Shown here in pieces: positions 7,552 through 15,900 of a stretch of 35,667 nt of DNA. The translations under genes were made by a program, and so were the position numbers. Positions within the stretch are counted from its first letter, which is position 1. The number at the start of each line of letters is the position of its first letter. This DNA is from Anaerolineae bacterium (GTDB taxonomy: Bacteria > Chloroflexota > Anaerolineae > Aggregatilineales > Phototrophicaceae), in the NCBI GenBank assembly GCA_030950085.1, contig JAUZRW010000025.1:1-35667 (forward strand). The letters are read 5' to 3'. The notes below the pieces were generated by a model. The model was not told the origin of the DNA and made no database searches. It saw nothing but the letters and a program-made list of their open reading frames with translations.

Positions 7552-7560
7552 TGATATAAT
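7552..7560 (+). promoter_or_regulatory. extended -10 promoter of the toxin-antitoxin pair
   Basis: TGATATAAT is a perfect TATAAT with the extended -10 TGn, 25 bases before the antitoxin ATG at 7586. No convincing -35 box is present, which extended -10 promoters do not need. It is duplicated at 8349-8357. Confidence 0.6.
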
Positions 7561-7585
7561 GGGGATAAATGTGTGGAGCAATCTT

Positions 7586-7801
7586 ATGACTGTCGCTGAA
7601 ATATTGGAACAAGCAAAAACGTTAAGTCCGCAAGAACGCAAGGAACTGGTTAAATTGCTGGTCGATTCGCTGGATACATTTACCCCACATCAGAAGCGAC
7701 GACTATCTGAATTGCGTGGCTTAGGCAAGGAAATCTGGCAAGGTATCGACGCACAAAGTTACGTCGATGAAATGCGCGATGAATGGGATGAGCGTCAGTG
7801 A
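7586..7801 (+). CDS. small antitoxin, addiction-module component type, 71 aa
   Basis: Partner of the downstream PIN toxin. The N-terminal half (MTVAEILEQAKTLSPQERKE) resembles the short helical 'putative addiction module component' proteins, with the usual LSPxER motif; the acidic C-terminus (DEMRDEWDERQ) would wrap the toxin. The start is ATG 7586 with GGAG upstream; the frame reaches back to 7559 without a ribosome site. Its TGA overlaps the toxin's GTG start by four bases (GTGA), a coupling typical of toxin-antitoxin pairs. Confidence 0.8.
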   Translation: MTVAEILEQAKTLSPQERKELVKLLVDSLDTFTPHQKRRLSELRGLGKEIWQGIDAQSYVDEMRDEWDERQ

Positions 7802-8256
7802 ACATTAGCGATGCTCTCAAAACAGTCAATCGTTTGTATATCGAAACCGCGCCCCTCATCTATTATGTCGAAGAGAATCCTACCTACCTTGACAAAATGG
7901 ATGCCATTATAAAACAAGTAGAAGAGACATCAATTGAGGTTGTTAGTTCGGTAATCACGCTAACCGAAGTGCTGAATCACCCTATCAAGCAGGGTAATAG
8001 TCAACTTGAGCAAGAATACCGCGATATTCTAGTTAATAGCAGTGATTACCGGTTATTGCCCATTACCCTAACGATTGCTGAATCTGCCGCAAATCTTCGC
8101 GCTCGTTACAATCTACGAACACCAGACGCATTGCATGTCGCAACTGCTATTGAGGCTCAATGTGATGCGTTTCTGACCAACGATTTAGGTATCAAACGAG
8201 TCAGCGAAATCACTATTCTGTTACTAGATGAACTTGACCTAACAGAAGAATATTAA
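7798..8256 (+). CDS. PIN-domain ribonuclease toxin, VapC-like, 152 aa
   Basis: A probable magnesium-dependent RNase. PIN-domain features in order: LYIETAPLIYYVE at the N-terminus, SVITLTEVL with the second acidic residue, and TPDALHVATAI...FLTND near the C-terminus with the third and fourth acidic residues. The first acidic position, usually aspartate, is glutamate (IET), so a weakened or altered metal site is possible. It starts at GTG 7798 inside the antitoxin stop. An alternative reading is an inactive PIN protein kept as a binding partner. Confidence 0.85.
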   Translation: MNISDALKTVNRLYIETAPLIYYVEENPTYLDKMDAIIKQVEETSIEVVSSVITLTEVLNHPIKQGNSQLEQEYRDILVNSSDYRLLPITLTIAESAANLRARYNLRTPDALHVATAIEAQCDAFLTNDLGIKRVSEITILLLDELDLTEEY

Positions 8257-8259
8257 TGC

Positions 8260-8417
8260 GTCATGGGCAGTGACCATTGCCCCATCAGTTTGACGCTGAA
8301 ATAGTTGCAGTGGGGCGATAGTATGTCGCCCCAAATATTTGCTTAAAATGGTATAATGGGGATAAATGTGAGGAGCAAACTCATGGCTGTCGCTGAAATA
8401 TTGGAACAAGCAAAAAC
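8260..8417 (+). repeat. direct repeat, copy 2
   Basis: A diverged copy of 7461-7620 beginning 3 bases after the toxin stop codon. It contains a non-coding remnant of the exonuclease III tail, the hairpin (8312-8332), the promoter and the antitoxin start. Confidence 0.9.
8349..8357 (+). promoter_or_regulatory. duplicated extended -10 promoter
   Basis: TGGTATAAT, the copy of the toxin-antitoxin promoter. It is intact and now lies 93 bases before the GTG start of the sensor-domain gene, so it may drive that gene. Confidence 0.5.
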
Positions 8418-8421
8418 ATAG
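8383..8421 (+). pseudogene. truncated antitoxin remnant, 12 codons
   Basis: ATG, GGAG-type ribosome site (AGGAG at 8371-8375) and the codons MAVAEILEQAKT match the antitoxin start, then TAG follows at once. The copy breaks at 8417, where unrelated sequence begins. It could be a dead remnant or a translated leader peptide of the next gene. Confidence 0.7.
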
Positions 8422-8449
8422 TGAACACAATTGGAATGGTAGGTTATCA

Positions 8450-9145
8450 GTGCAAATTTCAAATATTGACATAGAGAAATTGCAAAAGATTAGTAAAAAT
8501 ATGCTATACGAGTACCGTGATTCATGCGCTTCTTTTGAAGAGGCTGCACAGGCAATCGTTGAGGACTATTTTAACTTGTTCCGTTCAAAAAATGATGAAC
8601 CAGAATTTGCTTTGATTCGTATTTTTCAGACAATGGGTTTTGATAAACTCACGCCTGAATTGCAGGCTTCTGCAAAATTGTCATCGGGGCATTTTCTAAC
8701 ACTCATGGGGACTATCGGCATAGAAGAGGCTTGGTGTGACCGCCGACAATCTCAGTCTAGGAAAGCCATACCGATTAATCAGAGTATGTCACCGATGTTC
8801 AAGGGTATTTTTCGTGAGTTGGGTTTTACTTGGGAAGATGTTACAGGCGATGAGGTTGTTGTTGGGCAAAAAGTAAAAGATATGTCAATGATTCGTTTTT
8901 TTCATGTCGAAGATGTGCATTCGAGTAGTTATATCACTGACCAAGAACAGTTTGTACATCCTTATGGCATTCAATCTGCAATTGCTATCGGGACACAATT
9001 TATTTCTAACGCAGCTTATGTCCTCATTGGATTTTCGACACAAACTATCTCAGAAGAGCAAGCAGGGCAATTGACAAATATCGCGCCATATATATCAACA
9101 CTGTTGGCAATTTTTGATGGAAATGAGGCTTTCTGGGCAGGGTAA
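8450..9145 (+). CDS. stand-alone sensor-domain protein, 231 aa
   Basis: I recognise this as the N-terminal region seen in front of some PAS-domain histidine kinases: a CASFEEAAQAIVEDYF start, ALIRIFQTMGFDKLTPELQ, a block with the WCDRRQS...KAIPI pattern, FHVEDVHSSSYITDQEQFVHPYGIQS, and a GAF-like final strand VLIGFST. In those kinases it is followed by PAS and kinase domains; here the gene ends, so it has no output. No membrane segment. The start is GTG 8450 with a weak AGGT upstream. It sits downstream of the duplicated promoter. Role by inference: a small-molecule or state sensor acting on a separate kinase. Confidence 0.6.
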   Translation: MQISNIDIEKLQKISKNMLYEYRDSCASFEEAAQAIVEDYFNLFRSKNDEPEFALIRIFQTMGFDKLTPELQASAKLSSGHFLTLMGTIGIEEAWCDRRQSQSRKAIPINQSMSPMFKGIFRELGFTWEDVTGDEVVVGQKVKDMSMIRFFHVEDVHSSSYITDQEQFVHPYGIQSAIAIGTQFISNAAYVLIGFSTQTISEEQAGQLTNIAPYISTLLAIFDGNEAFWAG

Positions 9146-9151
9146 GCAAAA

Positions 9152-9175
9152 GGCGGATACAATATCTGTTCCGCC
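9152..9175. terminator. hairpin between convergent genes
   Basis: GGCGGA (9152-9157) and TCCGCC (9170-9175) form a stem 7 bases after one stop and 9 before the converging stop. It probably serves both directions. Confidence 0.45.
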
Positions 9176-9184
9176 ATCCTCTCT

Positions 9185-9685
9185 TTAGCGATAAATCGCA
9201 GGCTGTTCTTTTTCTGCGACCAGATGACCCCCGCGTACTGTTGCGCCAATGACAATCGCGGCACTCACCAAGACCAGATTCTTGATGATGTATTGTCCTT
9301 CAAGTGTTGGTACAATGGGAAAGGTGCGAAATGTCTCATCTGGGAAAAGAAATAGCGGCGTAATTGTTCCCAGCATTTGCAATCCCAATAGAGCGAGTGT
9401 TACACGCATGAACTTACCAGTAATCAGCCCGATACCGATGAGTGTTTCCCAGATTGCCAAGACAGGGACAGAGATGGTGGATTGAATCAAGCCGAAAGTT
9501 AGGGTTTCGATGGTGTTAGCGGCGAGGTCTTGTGCCGGACTCACATTCGGGAAAAACTTGAGGAAACCAAACCATAAGAATACAATTCCAACGCTAACCC
9601 GCAGTAGCACAACGCCATAACGTGCCATCCATGTTGTTAGTGATGTATCGACATTCTCAAACCAGCTCTCACGATTAACAGACAT
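9185..9685 (-). CDS. DoxX-like membrane protein, 166 aa
   Basis: A four-helix integral membrane protein of the DoxX type: hydrophobic segments at about 22-45 (VVLLRVSVGIVFLWFGFLKF), 75-95, 95-115 and 130-150, with the RVSVGIVFLWFGFLKFFP signature of the family near the N-terminus. Such proteins occur with redox and stress genes but their chemistry is poorly known. The start ATG 9685 has AGAGG upstream. It has its own promoter with two operator-like palindromes, which suggests control by a CRP/FNR-family regulator. It follows the transporter gene on the same strand, 89 bases apart. Confidence 0.8.
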   Translation of the reverse strand: MSVNRESWFENVDTSLTTWMARYGVVLLRVSVGIVFLWFGFLKFFPNVSPAQDLAANTIETLTFGLIQSTISVPVLAIWETLIGIGLITGKFMRVTLALLGLQMLGTITPLFLFPDETFRTFPIVPTLEGQYIIKNLVLVSAAIVIGATVRGGHLVAEKEQPAIYR

Positions 9686-9704
9686 TGCTCTGACCTCTTC
9701 TTGT

Positions 9705-9722
9705 TTGTGATAGTTTTCACAA
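9705..9722 (-). promoter_or_regulatory. operator-like palindrome near the transcription start of the DoxX-like gene
   Basis: TTGTGA-TAGTTT-TCACAA, perfect half-sites. It would cover about -4 to +15 of the promoter at 9754-9726. It matches the CRP/FNR-family core TGTGA-N6-TCACA. Confidence 0.6.
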
Positions 9723-9725
9723 TCT

Positions 9726-9754
9726 ATTGTAGCACATTGTGATTTTTGTCACAA
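9726..9754 (-). promoter_or_regulatory. promoter of the DoxX-like gene with a second palindrome over the -35
   Basis: Minus strand: -35 TTGTGA (9754-9749), 17-base spacer, extended -10 TGC-TACAAT (9734-9726). A perfect palindrome TTGTGA-N6-TCACAA (9754-9737) coincides with the -35 and part of the spacer. The centres of the two palindromes are 32 bp apart, about three helical turns. The layout fits repression by blocking polymerase. Confidence 0.6.
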
Positions 9755-9774
9755 TTAAAAAGTGATAAAGATTA

Positions 9775-11040
9775 TCATTTGTCATCTTCGTTTGGGTCTT
9801 CGGGCAATAGAATATCTTGTTGATTGAGAATAGACTCCGTTTTGGCATCTAACACGGGGCGTGTCTGGACATAAAAATCTGTCGGAGCAGTCGATGGTTT
9901 TGTCGTTGTCAGCGAGTCGACTTCTTCATCATAATCACCAATAATCTGCCGCGACTTGCCAATCGGGAAAGGGTCAAGACCGCCGATTTCAGCCCCCATC
10001 ATGCGTTGGATGGCTATCATCTCTTGCGTCGTAATCTGCCCCATGACACCTTCTACATTATCATCTTCTTGTGTCCCGAAGGCACGATGAAAGGCAATCC
10101 GTTGAAATTGAACACTTGCCATATTAGCGACAATCAGCGCATTCGGGTTAAAGCCACGCGGCAACAAATCTTTTTGTCGGACAAGCAGAATACTGGTGAT
10201 GAGCAGTGCTGTTCCAAGCCATTGCCCGCCACTTAGAGAATCCCCCAGAAATGTTAAGGCTAATAATAGAGCAACGGCAATTTCAGCAGCCGAATTGATA
10301 GCTGTTTGCATCCCACCCAAGAATTTGACACTAGCGAACATTGCCAAGCGTGATAAAGCAGTTGTGATGCCAAGTATGGTAATCCATGGCATAGAGGCTT
10401 GGAAAACCTCAACTGAAATGGCAGGTGCGACAGCCGCCCATACCATCGTCACAATAACACCCATCGTTGTCAGAATATAGAGCGCAGCCGTCGGTGCGGG
10501 CATCTCATACAAAACATACTGGCTCAAAATCACTGTCCCCGCAAACATCAAGGCACTGCCGAGCATCAAACCGACCCCTGTCCAGTTGATAGCTGTCGTC
10601 CCCAATCCGGCAATCATCACCAGCGCAACCAGCGCCAATAGAACACGCAAGAGCGTTCGGGCATCAGTTTTTTGACCGCCAAAGCGTGATAATAGTATCG
10701 CAAATGCCAGATAAGAGCCATTAATCAGTTGTACCATGGAAGCATCTAATTGCTGCAATCCACCATAATAGAAAAGCGAGCCAATGCCATTGATAGCGCC
10801 AATGACGACACAGCCCATTAATCCAGCCGGATAGATGAAAATATAACGGCGGAAAAATAAGCCATAGGCAATCCACAATATGCCTACCGCCACAATGGTT
10901 CGCAATGCCGCCACCGTGAAGGGGTCTGCACCTGCTTCGATAGACAATTTGCCAAAGATAGGAGCCATCCCCAAAAATAGAGGCGTTGCGAGGAAGGCAG
11001 TGATATTGCGAAGCGAGACATTTTGGGTATTTTGAGTCAT
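9775..11040 (-). CDS. EamA/DMT-family transporter with a C-terminal cytoplasmic tail, 421 aa
   Basis: Drug/metabolite-type exporter with about ten membrane helices in two EamA repeats (residues about 15-290), e.g. FLATPLFLGMAPIFGKL in the first helix and AINSAAEIAVALLLALTFLG in the last pair. After LLVRQKDLLPRG at about 295 there are roughly 125 more residues, mostly polar and acidic and not part of the family. The start is set at ATG 11040; a TTG at 11070 in the same frame has no support. Substrate unknown; many relatives export amino acids or metabolites. No ribosome site is obvious. Confidence 0.8.
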   Translation of the reverse strand: MTQNTQNVSLRNITAFLATPLFLGMAPIFGKLSIEAGADPFTVAALRTIVAVGILWIAYGLFFRRYIFIYPAGLMGCVVIGAINGIGSLFYYGGLQQLDASMVQLINGSYLAFAILLSRFGGQKTDARTLLRVLLALVALVMIAGLGTTAINWTGVGLMLGSALMFAGTVILSQYVLYEMPAPTAALYILTTMGVIVTMVWAAVAPAISVEVFQASMPWITILGITTALSRLAMFASVKFLGGMQTAINSAAEIAVALLLALTFLGDSLSGGQWLGTALLITSILLVRQKDLLPRGFNPNALIVANMASVQFQRIAFHRAFGTQEDDNVEGVMGQITTQEMIAIQRMMGAEIGGLDPFPIGKSRQIIGDYDEEVDSLTTTKPSTAPTDFYVQTRPVLDAKTESILNQQDILLPEDPNEDDK

Positions 11041-11182
11041 AAGACCATCAATTTCGTTGTGCCAAGCCAAAGACAGATATCTAATTATTGCGTGATTTAT
11101 GTTACGGAAATTTTATACAAATTATCTAAGGCTATTTTACGGCTTATAGCCACTTTCGCAAATTAAGGTTATGACCATATAT

Positions 11183-11320
11183 TGTAGAATCTGGAAAAAC
11201 ACTTAGAAAAAAGGATGAACTGCGAAGGCGCAAAAAACGCCAAGAAACCTATACAAAATGATGCTCTGCCCCTCTGTTTTTCTGCGTTAGGCATTTTCAA
11301 AAAACTTCTCGGACTCTACA
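11183..11320. repeat. inverted-repeat element, family B, copy 2
   Basis: Starts with TGTAGAATCTGGAAAAAC and ends with AACTTCTCGGACTCTACA, imperfect inverted repeats of each other. The inside differs from the other copies: a GGCG-N7-CGCC hairpin instead of the 20-bp palindrome. The right end lies one base from the stop codon of the threonine synthase-receiver gene, so it may also serve as its 3' end. The rest of the gap (11041-11182) is AT-rich with nothing else seen. Confidence 0.5.
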
Positions 11321-11321
11321 C

Positions 11322-12989
11322 TTAATTTAGCTTATCAATCAGGATTTCGAGGAAGTCATCGTCTATGAATGAGCCTTTTTGGAGCATCATGTCTGTATTT
11401 TCACTCAAGAAAGTACGCTCTTTTGTGGTGAGTTCCTTGGCAGAAACAACGACAATCGGGATATCACGCAAGGTTTCATCACCGCGCATGGTTTCAATCA
11501 CCTTAAAGCCATCGACATCCGGCATCATCAAATCAGTGATAACTAAATCGGGATGAATTTCGCGGATGATATTCAAGCCGGATTCGCCATTATGTGCGAG
11601 GTAAACCTCACTATTTTTGCGTGATTCTAAGATGCGGCTCATGAGACGTGCGGCAGCTTCATTATCTTCGATAACCACAACCCGACGCAAAGTCCCTTCT
11701 ATCTGGCTTACTGCAAGATTCAAATCGTCTTCAGGGACAGGGGCTGTTGTCGAGGCTCGTGATAAATCCAACACTTTTTGCCATTGTTCGCCGAGAATAC
11801 GTTTTTCGACGGGCAACGTATGACCAGAAACATTGATGACGACAACATCATCGGGCTTAATAAGTCCTTGACGTACCATGCGAATCAGCCCTGCGAACGT
11901 CACGCCCGTAGCGGGTTCAACGGAAATCCCATCGAGGCGTGCTAGTACGCGAATCGCGTTAAAGGCTTCTTCATCTGAGGCAGATTCAAAGTGTCCGCCA
12001 TTTTCTTGGACATAATCATAGAGAATTTCATAAGCACGTCCGGGATTGCCCGTAGCGAGAGTCACGATGACGGAATCGGATGTTTCTATCGGGGTGGCGA
12101 CTCGTTGCCCACGATTGAACGCCTCAACCATCGGCGCACAGCCCGATGACTGAATTAGACCAAAAGCTGGCAATTTATCAATTAAGCCGAAGCCCAACAT
12201 CTCGCGGAAACCTTTGGCAATGCCGATAGGTCCTAATCCACCACTGACCCCTTGCAAGAACCAATCGGGCGCACGCCACCGTTTGCCGTCTTCTAAGATA
12301 ACGCCGAGTTGCTCACCAATTTCATAAGCCATCGTTTTCATCGCTTCGGTAGCAGCGACACTCTTAATGCCTTTATCGAGAAATAAGCCTTTAGCACGCG
12401 CAAAGTTAGCCGCTAATTCTTTCGTTTGGTCATAAGTGCCTGTTGTCTTGATGATTTCTGCGCCGTAGATACCTGCCTCGCGCATTTTATCGTTAGGGGT
12501 TAATTGAGGGAAGAATGCCCACAAATGAATACCCGCACGCGCCCCATATGCAGCATAGGCAATGGCGACATTCCCTGTACTGGCAACCACTACATCGTCA
12601 ACCGCCATTTCTTTGAGGGCTGTAACGGCGACGGTTGCCTGTCGGTCTTTGAAGCTACCCGTTGGTCCCTGACGCTCATCTTTGAGGTAGAGATGATTCA
12701 AACCAAGACTTGCCCCTAGCGCGTGAGATTTAATGAGTGGTGTACCACCCTCATCTAGCGAGACGATGTTATCTGTATCAAAAATTGGCAACACCTCATG
12801 ATAACGCCACAGCGTCGGCGGGCGGTTTTTGATTTGTGCTAACCATTCTGTCGGGTTGATTTTTTCTAGTTCATACCGTGCCTCAACGATATTTTCACCA
12901 CATTGAGGGCATAGTCCCTTGAATTCCTTAAAGTCAATGACAGTACCACAGTTGGTACATTCCAATAATATTTGCTTCTTTATTGCCAT
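11322..12989 (-). CDS. threonine synthase fused to a response-regulator receiver domain, 555 aa
   Basis: Residues 1-410 are a fold II PLP enzyme of threonine synthase type, which makes threonine from phosphohomoserine: zinc ribbon C11/C14/C27/C30, PLP lysine K114 in GPTGSFKDRQ, the STGNVAIAYAAYG loop and a late VINVSGHTL loop. A 20-residue linker follows. Residues about 434-553 are a full receiver domain with the acidic pair in VVIEDN, phospho-acceptor D486 in ITDLMMP, a switch serine in VVVSAKE and the lysine in MLQKGS. The receiver has all the residues needed for phosphorylation. It is the last gene of the signalling operon; its ATG is 3 bases after the kinase stop codon, so translation is coupled. 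Whether the enzyme is controlled by phosphorylation is inference. Confidence 0.88.
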   Translation of the reverse strand: MAIKKQILLECTNCGTVIDFKEFKGLCPQCGENIVEARYELEKINPTEWLAQIKNRPPTLWRYHEVLPIFDTDNIVSLDEGGTPLIKSHALGASLGLNHLYLKDERQGPTGSFKDRQATVAVTALKEMAVDDVVVASTGNVAIAYAAYGARAGIHLWAFFPQLTPNDKMREAGIYGAEIIKTTGTYDQTKELAANFARAKGLFLDKGIKSVAATEAMKTMAYEIGEQLGVILEDGKRWRAPDWFLQGVSGGLGPIGIAKGFREMLGFGLIDKLPAFGLIQSSGCAPMVEAFNRGQRVATPIETSDSVIVTLATGNPGRAYEILYDYVQENGGHFESASDEEAFNAIRVLARLDGISVEPATGVTFAGLIRMVRQGLIKPDDVVVINVSGHTLPVEKRILGEQWQKVLDLSRASTTAPVPEDDLNLAVSQIEGTLRRVVVIEDNEAAARLMSRILESRKNSEVYLAHNGESGLNIIREIHPDLVITDLMMPDVDGFKVIETMRGDETLRDIPIVVVSAKELTTKERTFLSENTDMMLQKGSFIDDDFLEILIDKLN

Positions 12990-12992
12990 TCC

Positions 12993-15900
12993 CTAGCCTG
13001 CTCCATTGTTTGCTTTTAAGTATGCTCGTACATTGTCAATGAACTTGTTGTAGTCTTCTTCGCCGATATCAGACTTGGGTAGCACTTGGACATTCAGCAA
13101 ACGCTCTTGTTCGTTACTATTCAAATCCAAATCTCCGGTCACAACAAGCACCGGAATTCTAGCCGTTTCAGGATTACCGCGCAATTCATCTAACACCGCA
13201 AAGCCATCTTTACCGGGCATCCGTAAATCAAGGATGATAAGGTCAGGGCGACGACGAGCGACCAACGAAATACCCTCATCACCACTTTGGGCGCTAAACA
13301 CTTTATAATCGCCATGGTCATTAAGCAATTGAGTCAACAGACGGATTGCGTCCGGTTGGTCGTCGATAATGAGGATGCGTTCATGTTGGCTTTCCAATTC
13401 GGCTTTCAGCACCGCTTGTAACAACTCATCCGGCAAGAAAGGTCGTTGAATAAACATATGTGCGCCGAGACGATAGATTTGCTCTGAGTCGTCACTCATC
13501 GTCGTGACAATAATCGGAATGTCGTAGGTATCATCACGTTCTTTGAGATTCTTGAGCAGTTCCCACCCTTTCCCATCAGCAAAGTTCACATCCATAATGA
13601 CGACCTGTGGACGCATTTGGCTGACCATCGCCTCAGCATAAGCTGGGAAGTCGGCAGTTTGTACTTCAAAGCCTTCGCGCTGCAAAATACGGCGGAATTG
13701 GTTCACCATATCTTTGTTGTCTTCAATGAGTAAGGCAAGGCGCTGCTTATTCATCATCGGGATACTTTGGGTGACATTGGCATCAATCATGGCAGAGCGT
13801 TGTGGTCGAACAGTCTTCATTTGCTGGGTATCGCCCATCGGCTCACCCAAATCGGTGGCTAGAGATGGAATATCATCGGTATGGTCTTCTTTAATCCTTT
13901 TTGCCTTCTCGACATCCGCCTTGCTAATGAGACCACTAGCAGGCGCACTCGCTTCAGATTTTTTATCATCTAGTCCTGTATTGTAAGTCCGTTTCCCTTC
14001 TCGTAGGCGTTCGAGTTCTTCTTCTGCGCCTTGATAACAGGGGATAGTCACACTAAATGTTGAGCCGACCATCATCTCGGAGGCAACCAACAGTTCGCCA
14101 CCTTGCATTTCTGCCAATGATTTTGAAATGGGCAAACCGAGACCTGTACCACCAACAGTCCGTGTGAGCGAGTTATCAACTTGACGGAATTGCTGGAACA
14201 GAATGGGCATATCTTTTTCTTCAATACCAATCCCCGTATCAACGATGTCAATGCGTACCAATGTGCCGTTATGACCTTCCATGGTATACGCCCGAATCGT
14301 TACACCGCCCTCATTGGTGAACTTAATGGCATTACTCACCAGATTGAGCAAAATTTGGCGGCTACGGAATTCATCACCAAATGCTTGTGGCATATTCGGC
14401 GCAATTTCCACGGTCAGCATCAGTGGTTTTTCTTTTAACATGCCAATAGCAATTGATTTCACGCCCTCAATCATGGGCTTCACGTCAAAATAACTGAACT
14501 GTAAGTTGAGTTCGTTAGCTTCAATCTTGGCTTGGTCAAGAATGTCGTTAATCAAGTTCAGCAGGTGATTGCCACTATTAAAGATGGTACTTAGGTCTTG
14601 CTCTTGCATATCCGTCAAGGGTCCATCAATCCCTTTGAGCATCACACGGCTAAAACCAATAATGGAATTAAGCGGTGTCCGTAACTCATGCGACATACTG
14701 GCAAGGAATTGGCTCTTGAGGCGGTCAACCTCTCGTAATTGCTCGACTGTTTCTTCAAGCTGTTGCAGTAGCAATGTATTCTGGATAACTGCCGATAATG
14801 ACCCCGATAGTGTCAAGAGCAGAGTTTCCGTATCGTTGTCATAGGCATTGGGGCGCGTGCTTTCCACGACGATGAGACCAATTAATCGCGCACCGGAGCT
14901 AATGGGTACAGCCATAGCAGAATTTGCATTGAGGCTGATAGGGAAATAACGCTCATCATGCGCTACATCTTGAATCATCTGTGTTTGTAAACTTTGCCCG
15001 ACGATTCCGAAGATGTTCTCTTCATCACCGATTTCAATGCTACTTATATTGCCCGCAGTCACACCGCTCTCAATGGCGAGTGCTTCAATTTCTAACAGGG
15101 TTTTTTGATTGCCGTGAAAATCTTCATATACTTGGGGCAAGAAGATAGCAACAGCCTGCGAATTCAGTGCCTCACGCATCTGGCTGGCAACTGTCTGCAA
15201 CGATTCGCCCAATGTCTCGGCGGCGGCAGCAGCGGTGGTGACTTCAAAGAGGAAGCCCATGTCAGCGGCTGAACGTTCGGAATCTTCGTAGAGTCGGGCA
15301 TTTTCAATCGCCACGGCGATTTGTGCTGAAAGTGTCGTGAGTACCTGTATGTCTTCGTCGGTAAAGGCATTCGGTTGGTTAGATTGCACATCAAGCGCCC
15401 CGACAACCTCGCCTTTAACCAAAAGCGGCAATGCCATTTCAGAACGAGTGAGTGGTAGGAATGGATTCGGTGCATGAATGACGTTAGCATCTGCTGTATC
15501 AAGGGCAATACTAGGTTCGCCGACTTCGGTCACACGCCCAATAACGGAGGCAGAGCCGCGTTGCAACTTGTGTTCAACATTCAACAACCTTTCGCCGGCT
15601 TCACCGGTACTAGCGTGCAAAATTGCCCAGTCGTTCTCGTCATCCATGAGGAAGATTTGCACATGGTCATAAGAGAATTGCTCTTGAATGAGCGCGACCA
15701 CCTGTGGCAGCAAGACATCAAGGTCTAGGATTTGACCGACACTTTGGCTAATCACAGCAGAAGTTTGTAGTTGACGAGCGCGACCTTCTGTTTGCTCAAG
15801 CAAGCGAGCTGCTTCTAATGTCAGCGATGTTTGTTCTGCGAAGGCTTGGAAGATACGCATATCACGGGCTGAATAACGATAAACGTCTTGTGACCCTAAC

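Larger units (their letters stand above)
7461..7620 (+). repeat. direct repeat, copy 1 (exonuclease tail to antitoxin start)
   Basis: This stretch comprises the last codons of exonuclease III, the intergenic hairpin and promoter, and the first codons of the antitoxin. It recurs at 8260-8417, with clear identity over the whole length, small differences and a 2-base length difference. It brackets the toxin-antitoxin pair. Confidence 0.9.
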
